Shown here in pieces: positions 1 to 6,624 of a stretch of 11,577 nt of DNA. The position numbers and the translations under genes were made by a program. Numbering within the stretch: the first letter of the stretch is position 1; every line of letters starts with the position of its first letter. Source of the DNA: Burkholderiales bacterium (GTDB taxonomy: Bacteria > Pseudomonadota > Gammaproteobacteria > Burkholderiales > Burkholderiaceae_C); contig JANXTP010000317.1 in NCBI GenBank assembly GCA_025352345.1, positions 1 to 11,577 on the forward strand. The letters are read 5' to 3'. Under the pieces are notes generated by a model. The model did no database searches. It saw only the letters and a list, made by a program, of their open reading frames with translations, and had not been told where the DNA came from.

Positions 1-1572
1 CGATCGACTGAAGACGCCTGCGAGCTGCTCGATAGCTTGTGCGAAATCCGCGAATTCGTCGCCACCGAGTTCGATGCGCTGCTGCATGAAGGCCAGCCCG
101 TGCCCCCGAGCGCCAACGGCATCAGCTGCCGCGGCTGCACGCCGAGCCTGGAGCCGGTCGACAGCGGTGAGTTTCTGGTCAAGCTGCCCGAGGAACTGGC
201 GGCGCGTGTCAAGCCCTGGTGCGAACACCCGAAGATCAAGATGCTGCGCGACGAAAGCAAGGCTCGCCTGGCCAAGCTGGTGTTGCGTGCGGCCAGCGCG
301 GTGAAGGAAGGCCGGTGCACGATGGACGCCGCCGCGCGTTTCATCGACTGGCTGGAGCCGCTGCTGCGCCGTGAGAGCTACATCGCCTTGCTGGTCGAAC
401 GGCCGGAGGTGCAGAACCGGCTGTTGCGCCTGCTGGGCCTCGCACGCTGGCCGATCCGCTATCTGATGCTGCACCCGGGTGTCATCGATGAGCTGGCCGA
501 TGAGCGGCTGCTGCACAGCCGATTCGACGCCAGCGAATTCACCGCCGACCTGGAGGCGCGTTACGCAGCCTGGGGCCGCTCGGGTCATGTCGATGAAGAA
601 GCGCTGCTCGACACGCTGCGCCGTGCGCACCATGCAGAGGTATTTCGCACGCTGGTGCGCGATGTCGAGGGCCACATCAGCGTCGAGCAGGTGGCCGATG
701 ATCTGTCGGCGCTGGCCGATGCCACCCTCGCCTGCGCCATCCGCTGGGCGTGGAAGCACCTGAAGCAGCGTCACCGCGAATTGCCGCAGATCGCCGTCAT
801 CGCCTATGGGAAGCTTGGCGGCAAGGAGCTGGGCTACGGCAGCGACCTCGATGTCGTTTTCCTCTACGACGATGCCGGCGAGTCCGACACCGACAAGGCC
901 AGCGAGGTCTACGCCGCTTTCGTGCGCAAGCTGATCGGCTGGCTGACGCTGCGCACCGCCGCCGGCGAGTTGTTCGACATCGACACCGCGTTGCGACCCA
1001 ACGGTGGCTCAGGGATGCTGGTCACCTCGATCGCGAGCTTCGAGAAATACCAGACCGGCCGCGGCAGCAACACCGCCTGGACCTGGGAACACCAGGCGCT
1101 GACACGCGCCCGTTTCTGCGCCGGCGACCCAGCCCTGGCCGCGCCGTTCGACGCGGTGCGCAGTGCGGTACTGGCGGCGCCGCGTGACCCGCTCGCGCTG
1201 CGCAGCGAGGTGCGAGCGATGCGCGACAAGGTGGCCACCGCCCACCCGGTTAAGGGCGAGATGTTCGACATCAAGCACAGTGCGGGCGGCATGATGGACG
1301 TCGAATTCGCGGTGCAGGTGCTGGTGCTCGAACACAGCCAAACGCACCCGGAACTGATCCCGAACGTCGGCAACATCGCCCTGCTGCAGCGGGCCGAGGC
1401 GGCTGACCTGTTGCCGCCTTCAATCGGCGTGGTGGCCGCCGACGCCTATCGCGATCTGCGCCGCGCGCAGCACGCCGCGCGACTGGACGAGCAACCGACG
1501 CAGGTGCCGCTGGAGTCCATGGCAGCACAACGCAGCGCGGTGCTGGCGTTGTGGCACGCGGTGTTCGGCTGA
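1..1572 (+). CDS. glnE: Bifunctional glutamine synthetase adenylyltransferase/adenylyl-removing enzyme, C-terminal part (5' truncated)
   Basis: GlnE adds or removes AMP on glutamine synthetase in response to PII (GlnB) and glutamine, so it tunes cytoplasmic nitrogen assimilation. The reading frame is open from base 1, so the start lies outside the window; 523 residues are visible of a protein usually about 900-950 long. The nucleotidyltransferase signature is clear: AYGKLGGKELGYGSDLDVVF, with the DLD metal-binding pair near visible residues 282-284, followed by LRPNGGSG near 331-338. A helical domain with MDVEFAVQ near 432 follows. The visible part therefore covers the central linker and the C-terminal adenylyltransferase domain, the half known in E. 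coli to adenylylate GS. The N-terminal deadenylylase domain is missing only because of the window edge. The gene ends 34 bp from the convergent rfaE2 and I see no break in the frame. Its position next to the stress genes appears incidental. Confidence 0.97.
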   Translation, partial: RSTEDACELLDSLCEIREFVATEFDALLHEGQPVPPSANGISCRGCTPSLEPVDSGEFLVKLPEELAARVKPWCEHPKIKMLRDESKARLAKLVLRAASAVKEGRCTMDAAARFIDWLEPLLRRESYIALLVERPEVQNRLLRLLGLARWPIRYLMLHPGVIDELADERLLHSRFDASEFTADLEARYAAWGRSGHVDEEALLDTLRRAHHAEVFRTLVRDVEGHISVEQVADDLSALADATLACAIRWAWKHLKQRHRELPQIAVIAYGKLGGKELGYGSDLDVVFLYDDAGESDTDKASEVYAAFVRKLIGWLTLRTAAGELFDIDTALRPNGGSGMLVTSIASFEKYQTGRGSNTAWTWEHQALTRARFCAGDPALAAPFDAVRSAVLAAPRDPLALRSEVRAMRDKVATAHPVKGEMFDIKHSAGGMMDVEFAVQVLVLEHSQTHPELIPNVGNIALLQRAEAADLLPPSIGVVAADAYRDLRRAQHAARLDEQPTQVPLESMAAQRSAVLALWHAVFG

Positions 1573-1606
1573 CGAAGGCTCCCCCTCGGGGCAGATCACC
1601 GGCCGA

Positions 1607-2080
1607 TCAAGCGCGGATGCGCTGAACCAGGGTGGTGGTGGACTGCCCATCGACGAACGGCAACGCACGCGCCTCGCCGCCCCAGCTGCGCACCAGCACG
1701 GTTTCGGCCAAGGTCTCGATGTCGTAGTCACCGCCTTTGACGTACCACTGCGGGCGCACACGCTGGAGCAGTTCAATCGGCGTCGCCTCGTCGAAGGCGA
1801 TCACCAGGCTGACGCTTTCCAGCGCTGCCAGTACGCAGGCGCGGTCGAGCTGCGTGTTCAGCGGCCGATCCGGGCCCTTGCCCAGAGCGCGCGCAGAGGC
1901 ATCGCTATTAAGCCCGACGACCAAGCTGGCCCCCAATGCACGCGCTTGCGCCAGGCAGGTCACATGGCCGCGGTGCAGCAGGTCGAACACGCCGTTGGTG
2001 AAAACCACGGGCTGCAGCAGCGCGGCCACCCGCGATTCGATGTCGCCAGGCGGGCACAGCTTGTCGGTGAAATCGCTCAT
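1607..2080 (-). CDS. rfaE2: D-glycero-beta-D-manno-heptose 1-phosphate adenylyltransferase (stand-alone RfaE2/HldE C-terminal type)
   Basis: This cytoplasmic enzyme transfers AMP from ATP to heptose-1-phosphate, giving ADP-heptose for the lipopolysaccharide inner core. The 157-residue product is a complete single nucleotidyltransferase domain. It shows VVFTNGVFDLLHRGHVTCLA (residues 25-44) with the nucleotide-binding HxGH at 36-39, then DRPLN at 71-75, VKGGDY at 114-119, and a C-terminal ST-rich motif (QSTTTLVQRI). It lacks the kinase half of enterobacterial HldE, as is usual in betaproteobacteria, where rfaE1 and rfaE2 are separate. The start is uncertain: ATG at 2080 is chosen, but an in-frame ATG four codons upstream (2092) is equally possible, and neither has a convincing Shine-Dalgarno. 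It lies about 50-60 bp downstream of the ferritin-like gene on the same strand and converges with glnE. Confidence 0.93.
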   Translation of the reverse strand: MSDFTDKLCPPGDIESRVAALLQPVVFTNGVFDLLHRGHVTCLAQARALGASLVVGLNSDASARALGKGPDRPLNTQLDRACVLAALESVSLVIAFDEATPIELLQRVRPQWYVKGGDYDIETLAETVLVRSWGGEARALPFVDGQSTTTLVQRIRA

Positions 2081-2142
2081 GCGGATGCCCATCGCATCGC
2101 CGTCATTCAACCCGGTCCGCTGACATGCGCGGGCGCGGTTGC

Positions 2143-3021
2143 TCAGGCCGGGGCAATGCCCGCTTTGGGCTGGGACGCTGCCGCGAGCCGCACGGTGACT
2201 TCCTTGCGGAAGCGGTTCAACTCCTGCACCGTCGCAAAGCTGCGCTCCATCAGCAGGCTCATGTTGTGCAGGATGCGGTCGACGACCTTGCCTTCCCATT
2301 CGGCATCGAACTGGATCTGCCGATCGAGCCAGGCCTCCAGCCAGACCGGATCGGGCAGCCGGCTTTGCACCGTGTCGCGCGGGAACAGGCTTTCGTTGAC
2401 GTGCAAGTTGGTCGGGTGCAGCGCCTGCGCGGTACGGCGGGCGCTGGCCATCAGCACGCCGACCTTGGCAAACGCTGCGCGTGCCTCGTCACCGGAGTTG
2501 TTCAGCGCGCGCTTCATGTAGCGCAGGTAGGCGCCGCCGTGGCGGGCCTCGTCGCGGGCGAGCGTTTCGTAGATCGCCTTGATCACCGGCTCGGCATGCC
2601 AGTCGGCGGCACGGCGGTACCAGTGGTTGAGGCGGATCTCACCGCAGAAATGCATCATCAGCGTTTCCAGCGCCGGGGCCGGGTCGAACTCGAAGCGCAC
2701 TTCGTGCAGCTCCGCTTCAGTGGGCACCAGATCGGGCCGGAAGCGGCGCAGGTATTCCATCAGCACCAGCGAATGCTTCTGTTCCTCGAAGAACCAGACG
2801 CTCATGAAGGCGGAGAAGTCGCTGTCGTCACGGTTGTCGCGCAGGAACATCTCGGTGGCTGGCAGCGCAGCCCACTCGGTGATCGCGTTCATCTTGATCG
2901 TCTGCGCCTGCTCATCGCTGAGCAGGCTGGCATCGAAGCGATCCCAGGGGATGTCGGTGTCCATGCTCCAACGCACGGCTTCGAGCTGCTTGAAAAGTTC
3001 AGGGTAAAGCATGCTGGACAT
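2143..3021 (-). CDS. Ferritin-like diiron protein, acyl-ACP desaturase type
   Basis: The 292-residue protein has the full carboxylate/histidine ligand pattern of a class II diiron four-helix bundle: Glu49, E80-x-x-H83 (in FFEEQKH), Glu128 (in CGEIR) and E158-x-x-H161 (in RDEARH). The spacing between ligands resembles soluble acyl-ACP desaturases, whose known members insert a double bond using O2 and ferredoxin. Related folds include AurF-type N-oxygenases and ribonucleotide reductase R2, so the substrate cannot be fixed from sequence. No signal peptide or membrane segment is visible. The start is ATG 3021 (MSSMLYPE); no clear Shine-Dalgarno is seen, and the ATG at 3012 is an alternative. The gene is 86 bp downstream of the photolyase on the same strand and may be read from the same transcript or its own promoter. 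Its location beside photo-stress and lipid genes makes a fatty-acid-modifying role attractive, but that is inference. Confidence 0.85.
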   Translation of the reverse strand: MSSMLYPELFKQLEAVRWSMDTDIPWDRFDASLLSDEQAQTIKMNAITEWAALPATEMFLRDNRDDSDFSAFMSVWFFEEQKHSLVLMEYLRRFRPDLVPTEAELHEVRFEFDPAPALETLMMHFCGEIRLNHWYRRAADWHAEPVIKAIYETLARDEARHGGAYLRYMKRALNNSGDEARAAFAKVGVLMASARRTAQALHPTNLHVNESLFPRDTVQSRLPDPVWLEAWLDRQIQFDAEWEGKVVDRILHNMSLLMERSFATVQELNRFRKEVTVRLAAASQPKAGIAPA

Positions 3022-3107
3022 GATGGGAGAGGCGTTTTGAAACGTGTTCGAGTTTAGACGCGTTGCCCCTGCGCCGCGTACAGGAGGCACGCAGTGGCTC
3101 GCGTGGG

Positions 3108-4682
3108 TCAAAGATCGTCGAGGTGATCCAGTACGTGCTGCGCATCGGCCCGGATGCGCTCGCGCTGCGCCGGCTCCAGTCTGGCGACGTTGCGGGCCAT
3201 CAACGCGGTGCGCGGGTTGGCGCTCAAGGCGGCTTCGTGGCGATCGAGAAAATTCCAGTACAGCGTGGTGTAAGGGCACAGCGGCTTGGCTGTCGCCTGG
3301 GCCGTTTTGGCATCAGGTGCGTATGCGCAATGCCCGCAGTGGTTGCTCATCCGCTGGATGTAGGCGCCGGACGCGACATAGGGCTTGCTGGTGAACCTCC
3401 CGCCGTCGGCATACAACGCCATGCCAGCGACGTTGGGCAACTCGGCCCATTCGACGGCGTCCACATACACCGCGAGGTACCAGGCGGCCACCTGCTTCGG
3501 GTCGATCTCGGCCAACAGGCCGAACAGGCCGGTCACCATCAGCCGCTGGATGTGGTGCGCATAGCCATATTGCAGGGTCTGTTCGATCGCGTCGCGCGCG
3601 CAGGCCATCTTCGTTTTGCTGGTCCAGAACCAGCGCGGCAGCGCTCGGTTGTGGCTGTAGTGATTCGCCTCGGCCATCTGCGGCATGTCCCGCCAGTAGA
3701 CGCCGCGGATGAACTCTCGCCAGCCCAGGATCTGGCGGATGAAGCCTTCGACACCTGCCAGCGGTGCACGGCCGTCGCGGTAGGCCTGCTCGGCGGCGGC
3801 AATGACCTCGCGCGGATCGAGCAGGTGCAGGTTCAGGCTGCTGGCCAGCAGCGAATGCCAGCCGAACGGCGTGCCCGACCACATCGCGTCCTGATGGTCG
3901 CCGAAGTTCACCAAGCGGTGTTCAATGAAGGTCCGCAATGCCAGCAACGCCTGCTGGCGTGTGACCGGCCAGGCGAAGTGCGCAAGTGACCCTGGGTGGT
4001 CCGGAAACAGCCGCTCGACATCGGCCAGCACTTCGCGCGTCAGCGCATCCGGTTCGAACGCTTCAGGCGACGGGATCAGCCCCGGCCCGCGTTTCGGATA
4101 GCCCTTGCGGTTGTCGGCGTCATAGTTCCACTGCCCGCCTTCGGGCTGGTCGGGCTTCGCCGCATCGCGGGCTATCAGCACGCGGTGCTGGCGCCGCATC
4201 TCACGGTAGAAATATTCCATCCGCAAGCCACCGCTGTACTTGCCGGCCCAGCGCGCAAAGTCAGCGCGCGAGCAGAGAAAGTGCGGGTCGTCGAGCAGTT
4301 GCACCGCCACACCGGCTTGGTGCGCCGCCGCGGTGATGTCCTGTTGCAAGCGCCATTCACCGGGCTCCAGCAGGCGCAGGATTTCCGGCCGCCCGCACGC
4401 CAATTGCAGCGCCAGTCGGCCGATGAGCGTGGGCTCTTCGCTGTCGTCGAGCGACAAATAGTCAACAGTAAAGTCGGCCTCACGCAAGGCATCGCGAAAG
4501 TGCCGCATGCCCGAGAGAAACAGCGCGATGCGCGCCTTGTGACTCCAGACCCCGGTCGCTTCGCCAGGTGCTTCGATCATCAGCACGCGGTCATGCGCCG
4601 GGTCGAGGTCTGCCAGCGCCGGGCTGTCGAGCGTAAGCTGGTCGCCGAGCACCAGCACAAAGCGGCGGACCGAGCCGGTCAT
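3108..4682 (-). CDS. phrB: Fe-S bacterial cryptochrome/(6-4) photolyase (deoxyribodipyrimidine photolyase-related protein)
   Basis: This family uses FAD and blue light to repair DNA photoproducts; its characterised member, Agrobacterium PhrB, repairs (6-4) lesions and binds a 4Fe-4S cluster and a lumazine antenna. The 524-residue product begins with the DPRP N-terminal domain (FVLVLGDQLTLDSPAL, residues 8-23), then PEGGQWNYDADNRK (180-193), and has the C-terminal FAD helical domain. Four cysteines fit the cluster ligands: C361, C449, C452 and C469. The first two gaps equal those I recall for PhrB, and the last is four residues longer. The adjacent histidines H376-H377 (YAHHIQR) match the PhrB catalytic pair. 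The ATG at 4682 overlaps the stop of the DUF2256 gene (ATGA), so translation is probably coupled, and there is no separate Shine-Dalgarno. It sits downstream of the CarH-like regulator, which suggests light-induced expression. The symbol follows Agrobacterium PhrB and is not the E. coli CPD photolyase phr. Confidence 0.94.
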   Translation of the reverse strand: MTGSVRRFVLVLGDQLTLDSPALADLDPAHDRVLMIEAPGEATGVWSHKARIALFLSGMRHFRDALREADFTVDYLSLDDSEEPTLIGRLALQLACGRPEILRLLEPGEWRLQQDITAAAHQAGVAVQLLDDPHFLCSRADFARWAGKYSGGLRMEYFYREMRRQHRVLIARDAAKPDQPEGGQWNYDADNRKGYPKRGPGLIPSPEAFEPDALTREVLADVERLFPDHPGSLAHFAWPVTRQQALLALRTFIEHRLVNFGDHQDAMWSGTPFGWHSLLASSLNLHLLDPREVIAAAEQAYRDGRAPLAGVEGFIRQILGWREFIRGVYWRDMPQMAEANHYSHNRALPRWFWTSKTKMACARDAIEQTLQYGYAHHIQRLMVTGLFGLLAEIDPKQVAAWYLAVYVDAVEWAELPNVAGMALYADGGRFTSKPYVASGAYIQRMSNHCGHCAYAPDAKTAQATAKPLCPYTTLYWNFLDRHEAALSANPRTALMARNVARLEPAQRERIRADAQHVLDHLDDL

Positions 4683-4852
4683 CGGGTCGGTGGCGCATGC
4701 CGCGCCTGGGCTCGGCAGCGATCGGAGCAGTACTTCACTTCATCCCAATTCTTCGCCCAGGCCCGACGCCAGGTCATCGGCCGCTGGCATCCAACGCAGG
4801 TCTTCTGAGGCAACACCGACTTGTTGCCGCGAAATGTCGGCGTCGACGCCAT
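4679..4852 (-). CDS. DUF2256 small zinc-ribbon protein, photolyase partner
   Basis: A 57-residue basic protein, easily missed because of its size. Its four cysteines form two knuckles: C19-x2-C22 (TCVGCQRPMTWRRAW) and C42-x3-C46 (KYCSDRCR). Between them lies the Trp/Arg-rich segment (WRRAWAKNWDEVKYC) typical of DUF2256. Zinc binding is inferred from the cysteine arrangement. No biochemical function is established, to my knowledge. Members of the family are recurrently found beside Fe-S cryptochrome/photolyase genes, and that is the case here. The ATG (4852) shares its A with the TGA of the regulator gene (TGATG), and the TGA overlaps the photolyase ATG. The protein is thus sandwiched in a translationally coupled trio, which argues for similar production levels and a direct link to the photolyase. 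A G-rich stretch about 8-12 bases before the ATG may act as a weak ribosome-binding site. Confidence 0.9.
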   Translation of the reverse strand: MASTPTFRGNKSVLPQKTCVGCQRPMTWRRAWAKNWDEVKYCSDRCRAQARHAPPTR

Positions 4853-5790
4853 CAGACGCCCCCGTGCCGCCAGCGCTCGATCTGCGGGTGGATGTCCTGC
4901 AGCGATGCGAATGCCATCACGCCCGCGACCGGTCGGCGATGCAGCACCGGCGCCGAGCCGCCGACCCACAACTCGACTTCCGGTGGCAGCTTGCTGCGCA
5001 ATTCGGTCAGGCCATCGACCACTTGGTTCGGGTTCATGCAGCCTGTGAAGCCGAGCGCCACGATGTCGCAGCGGTGCGCCGCCGCGGCGAGGGAGATGTC
5101 CCACACCGGCGTTTGCACGCCCAGCGACAGCACGCGCGCGCCTTCGAGTGCGAACAGCGCTTCGGCGAGCAGCAGCCCAAGGCCGTGGGGCTCGCCGGGC
5201 AGGGTGGTCAGCAACACGCGCGGTCGGTCGAGCGGCGCGGCTTCGGGGATGCCGGCCAGCGCCTGCCGCAGCACCCCGTGCAGGCATTCGATGTAGGCGT
5301 GCTCCTCGAAGATTTCGAGCTGGCCGCGCATCCACGCATCGCCGACCAACGTATTCAGAGGCAACACGACATCGATGACAAAACGCGACAGCCCCATCCG
5401 CATCTGCGTCTGCAACAGCAAGCGGCGCAATGCGTCGATATCGTGCGAACGCATCAAGACAAGATAAGACTTCAAGTCGGGCGCGCCCAGATCGGCACTG
5501 GCGCGGCGGGGCACGTCGACGGTGTTCTCGCTGAGCTCCACCAGCGCGTCAAGCGGCATCGGCACCAGACGTCCGGGGCGGTGGCCGCCATCCATCAAGC
5601 GCTTGACAATGCGCAGCTTTTCGACCTGATCGAGCGGATAGGCACGCTCGCCGTGGGAGTCGCGCTCGGGCTGAGGGAAACCGTAGCGGCGCTCCCAGAC
5701 GCGCAGCGTGTCCTTGGACAGACCGGTGTCGCGCTCGACGGCCGCAATCGCCAGGGTCAGAGACTTCAAACTTCGTGTGGGATCACTCAT
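4852..5790 (-). CDS. MerR-family regulator with C-terminal cobalamin-binding domain (CarH/LitR-like photoreceptor)
   Basis: CarH/LitR proteins bind adenosylcobalamin in the dark, repress as a tetramer, and release DNA when light breaks the Co-C bond. The 312-residue product has an N-terminal MerR winged HTH (SKDTLRVWERRYGFPQPERD, residues 25-44). A helical domain follows with W153-x9-E163-H164, the motif that caps the upper face of B12 in CarH. Next is a Rossmann-like B12 domain with E200-x-H202-x2-G205, whose His is the expected lower axial ligand, and a late GG (278-279). The S-x-V element is not conserved (LGFTG, residues 246-250). The residue after Trp153 is Met, where Thermus CarH has the His that ligates cobalt after light. 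ATG 5790 is chosen over an upstream TTG (5817) because it gives a normal MerR N-terminus; no good Shine-Dalgarno is seen. It leads the operon with DUF2256 and the photolyase and is divergent from the peroxidase gene, so it probably regulates both. Confidence 0.9.
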   Translation of the reverse strand: MSDPTRSLKSLTLAIAAVERDTGLSKDTLRVWERRYGFPQPERDSHGERAYPLDQVEKLRIVKRLMDGGHRPGRLVPMPLDALVELSENTVDVPRRASADLGAPDLKSYLVLMRSHDIDALRRLLLQTQMRMGLSRFVIDVVLPLNTLVGDAWMRGQLEIFEEHAYIECLHGVLRQALAGIPEAAPLDRPRVLLTTLPGEPHGLGLLLAEALFALEGARVLSLGVQTPVWDISLAAAAHRCDIVALGFTGCMNPNQVVDGLTELRSKLPPEVELWVGGSAPVLHRRPVAGVMAFASLQDIHPQIERWRHGGV

Positions 5791-5853
5791 GGCACATCGG
5801 GACTTCAGTGGGCGCAATATACTTTCATGCCGACTTTTTGACCAGGACAGGAT
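5791..5853. promoter_or_regulatory. Divergent promoter/operator region between the CarH-like regulator and the peroxidase gene
   Basis: This 63-bp spacer must hold the start signals for both divergent genes. An AT-rich core at 5816-5823 reads TATACT on the plus strand (a -10 match for the peroxidase gene) and, overlapping it, TATATT on the minus strand (a -10 match for the regulator). No good -35 hexamer lies at the right distance on either strand, which would fit promoters that depend on an activator or an alternative sigma factor. The overlapping -10-like elements would let one repressor bound here control both directions. An AGGA (5844-5847), six bases before the ATG at 5854, is the ribosome-binding site of the peroxidase gene. 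No clear CarH operator palindrome could be recognised by eye. Confidence 0.5.
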
Positions 5854-6444
5854 ATGGACGCCTCTGACCTTCGATCGCTCGTGACTCGCCTGAAATCGAT
5901 GGCTGCGGCCGGGTTGCTGCTGGTGTGTGCCACGGGCGCACAGGCCGCAGGCTGCCCCGCCTTGCTGGACCGCAGCATGCCGCGACTGCAGGACGAGAAA
6001 CCGCAGACCCTGTGCCAGTACAGCGGCAAGGTCGTCATCGTCGTCAACACCGCCAGCTACTGCGGATTCACCTCACAGTACAAGGGGCTGGAGGCGTTGT
6101 ACGCGCGATATCAGGCCCGCGGCCTGGTCGTGCTGGGTTTCCCTTCGAATGATTTTGGCAGCCAGGAACCGGGCAGCAACCAGGAAATCGCGTCGTTCTG
6201 CACCAGCACCTACGGCGTCAAATTCCCGATGTTCAGCAAGACCCGCGTGTCGACCAGCGCTGGAGCCGACGTCAACCCGCTGTACGCCGAACTGCGCAAG
6301 GTCACCGGCTCAGCGCCGCGCTGGAATTTCCACAAATACGTGATTGCCAAAGACGGCACGACAGTGGAAAGCTACAGCGCGCTGACTGCGCCCGACGACA
6401 AGTCCTTCATCGAGCGCATCGAAAAGCTGCTGGCCATGCCCTGA
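5854..6444 (+). CDS. Glutathione peroxidase family protein (Cys type) with signal peptide
   Basis: The family reduces peroxides, often lipid hydroperoxides, using glutathione or thioredoxin. The 196-residue protein has all the catalytic residues: peroxidatic Cys70 in NTASYCGFTSQY, Gln104 in GFPSNDFGSQEPGSNQEI, and Trp157-Asn158 in WNFHKYV. A second cysteine, Cys116 (SFCTSTYGV), sits where thioredoxin-dependent two-cysteine members have the resolving Cys, so thioredoxin or a periplasmic thiol partner is likelier than glutathione. Unlike the common cytoplasmic BtuE/GpxA forms, it begins with a basic segment and a hydrophobic core (residues 15-27) ending in ATGAQA before AGC, consistent with Sec export and cleavage near residue 31. 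A lipoprotein reading (AAGC) fits the lipobox poorly. The start ATG 5854 has AGGA six bases upstream. It is divergent from the CarH-like regulator and is followed by a 445-bp gene-free gap. Confidence 0.93.
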   Translation: MDASDLRSLVTRLKSMAAAGLLLVCATGAQAAGCPALLDRSMPRLQDEKPQTLCQYSGKVVIVVNTASYCGFTSQYKGLEALYARYQARGLVVLGFPSNDFGSQEPGSNQEIASFCTSTYGVKFPMFSKTRVSTSAGADVNPLYAELRKVTGSAPRWNFHKYVIAKDGTTVESYSALTAPDDKSFIERIEKLLAMP

Positions 6445-6590
6445 AGTCGCTGCTGAACCCACAAGCAAATACCGTTCAGTTATATTTTGGACAGCATGGT
6501 TCTTTTCGCCGCAATCACCCCGCCAGACCGTGACACCTCTCGCGCTCCATCAAGCGCACGTCGAAACACGAGGATTTCAGCGGAACCAGG
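6445..6590. other. Intergenic stretch with no recognisable gene
   Basis: No reading frame here has a protein-like composition or a ribosome-binding site. The stretch is richer in A+T than the flanking genes, most clearly around 6470-6490 (TTCAGTTATATTTTGG), which could hold a promoter or a regulator-binding site. I could not match it to a consensus. There is no obvious terminator just after the peroxidase stop codon. Confidence 0.4.
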
Positions 6591-6618
6591 GGAACTCCTG
6601 TGTCGTTTTATTGTCTAT
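6591..6618 (+). promoter_or_regulatory. Candidate ECF (RpoE-like) sigma factor promoter
   Basis: GGAACTC at 6591-6597 is followed by exactly 15 bases and then GTCTAT at 6613-6618. The enterobacterial RpoE consensus is GGAACTT, 15-16 bases, GTCTAA, so this site misses one base in each half and keeps the spacing. Transcription would begin near 6624-6626, giving a leader of about 265 bases before the GTG of the lipid operon. The overlapping TATACT (6616-6621) could also serve as a sigma-70 -10, but no -35 matches it. The Rhodobacter RpoE/ChrR promoter type (TGATCC and TAAGA) is not what is seen. An ECF factor controlling light or oxidative lipid remodelling genes is known in related systems; none is encoded inside this window. 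Confidence 0.55.
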
Positions 6619-6624
6619 ACTGTT

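Noticed and set aside
1581..1591. CCCCCTCGGGG hairpin between convergent glnE and rfaE2 as a shared terminator
   Set aside because: The stem is only 4 bp and no T-tract follows on either strand.
2125..3057. 310-residue plus-strand frame opposite the ferritin-like gene
   Set aside because: The composition is low in normal motifs and the opposite strand carries a complete diiron ligand set.
3054..3059. GTCTAA on the minus strand upstream of the ferritin-like gene as an ECF -10 box
   Set aside because: No GGAAC-like -35 box lies 15-16 bases upstream; the hexamer alone is not enough.
3063..3989. 308-residue plus-strand frame opposite the photolyase
   Set aside because: It has no domain signal and no ribosome-binding site, whereas the minus strand encodes a well conserved photolyase.
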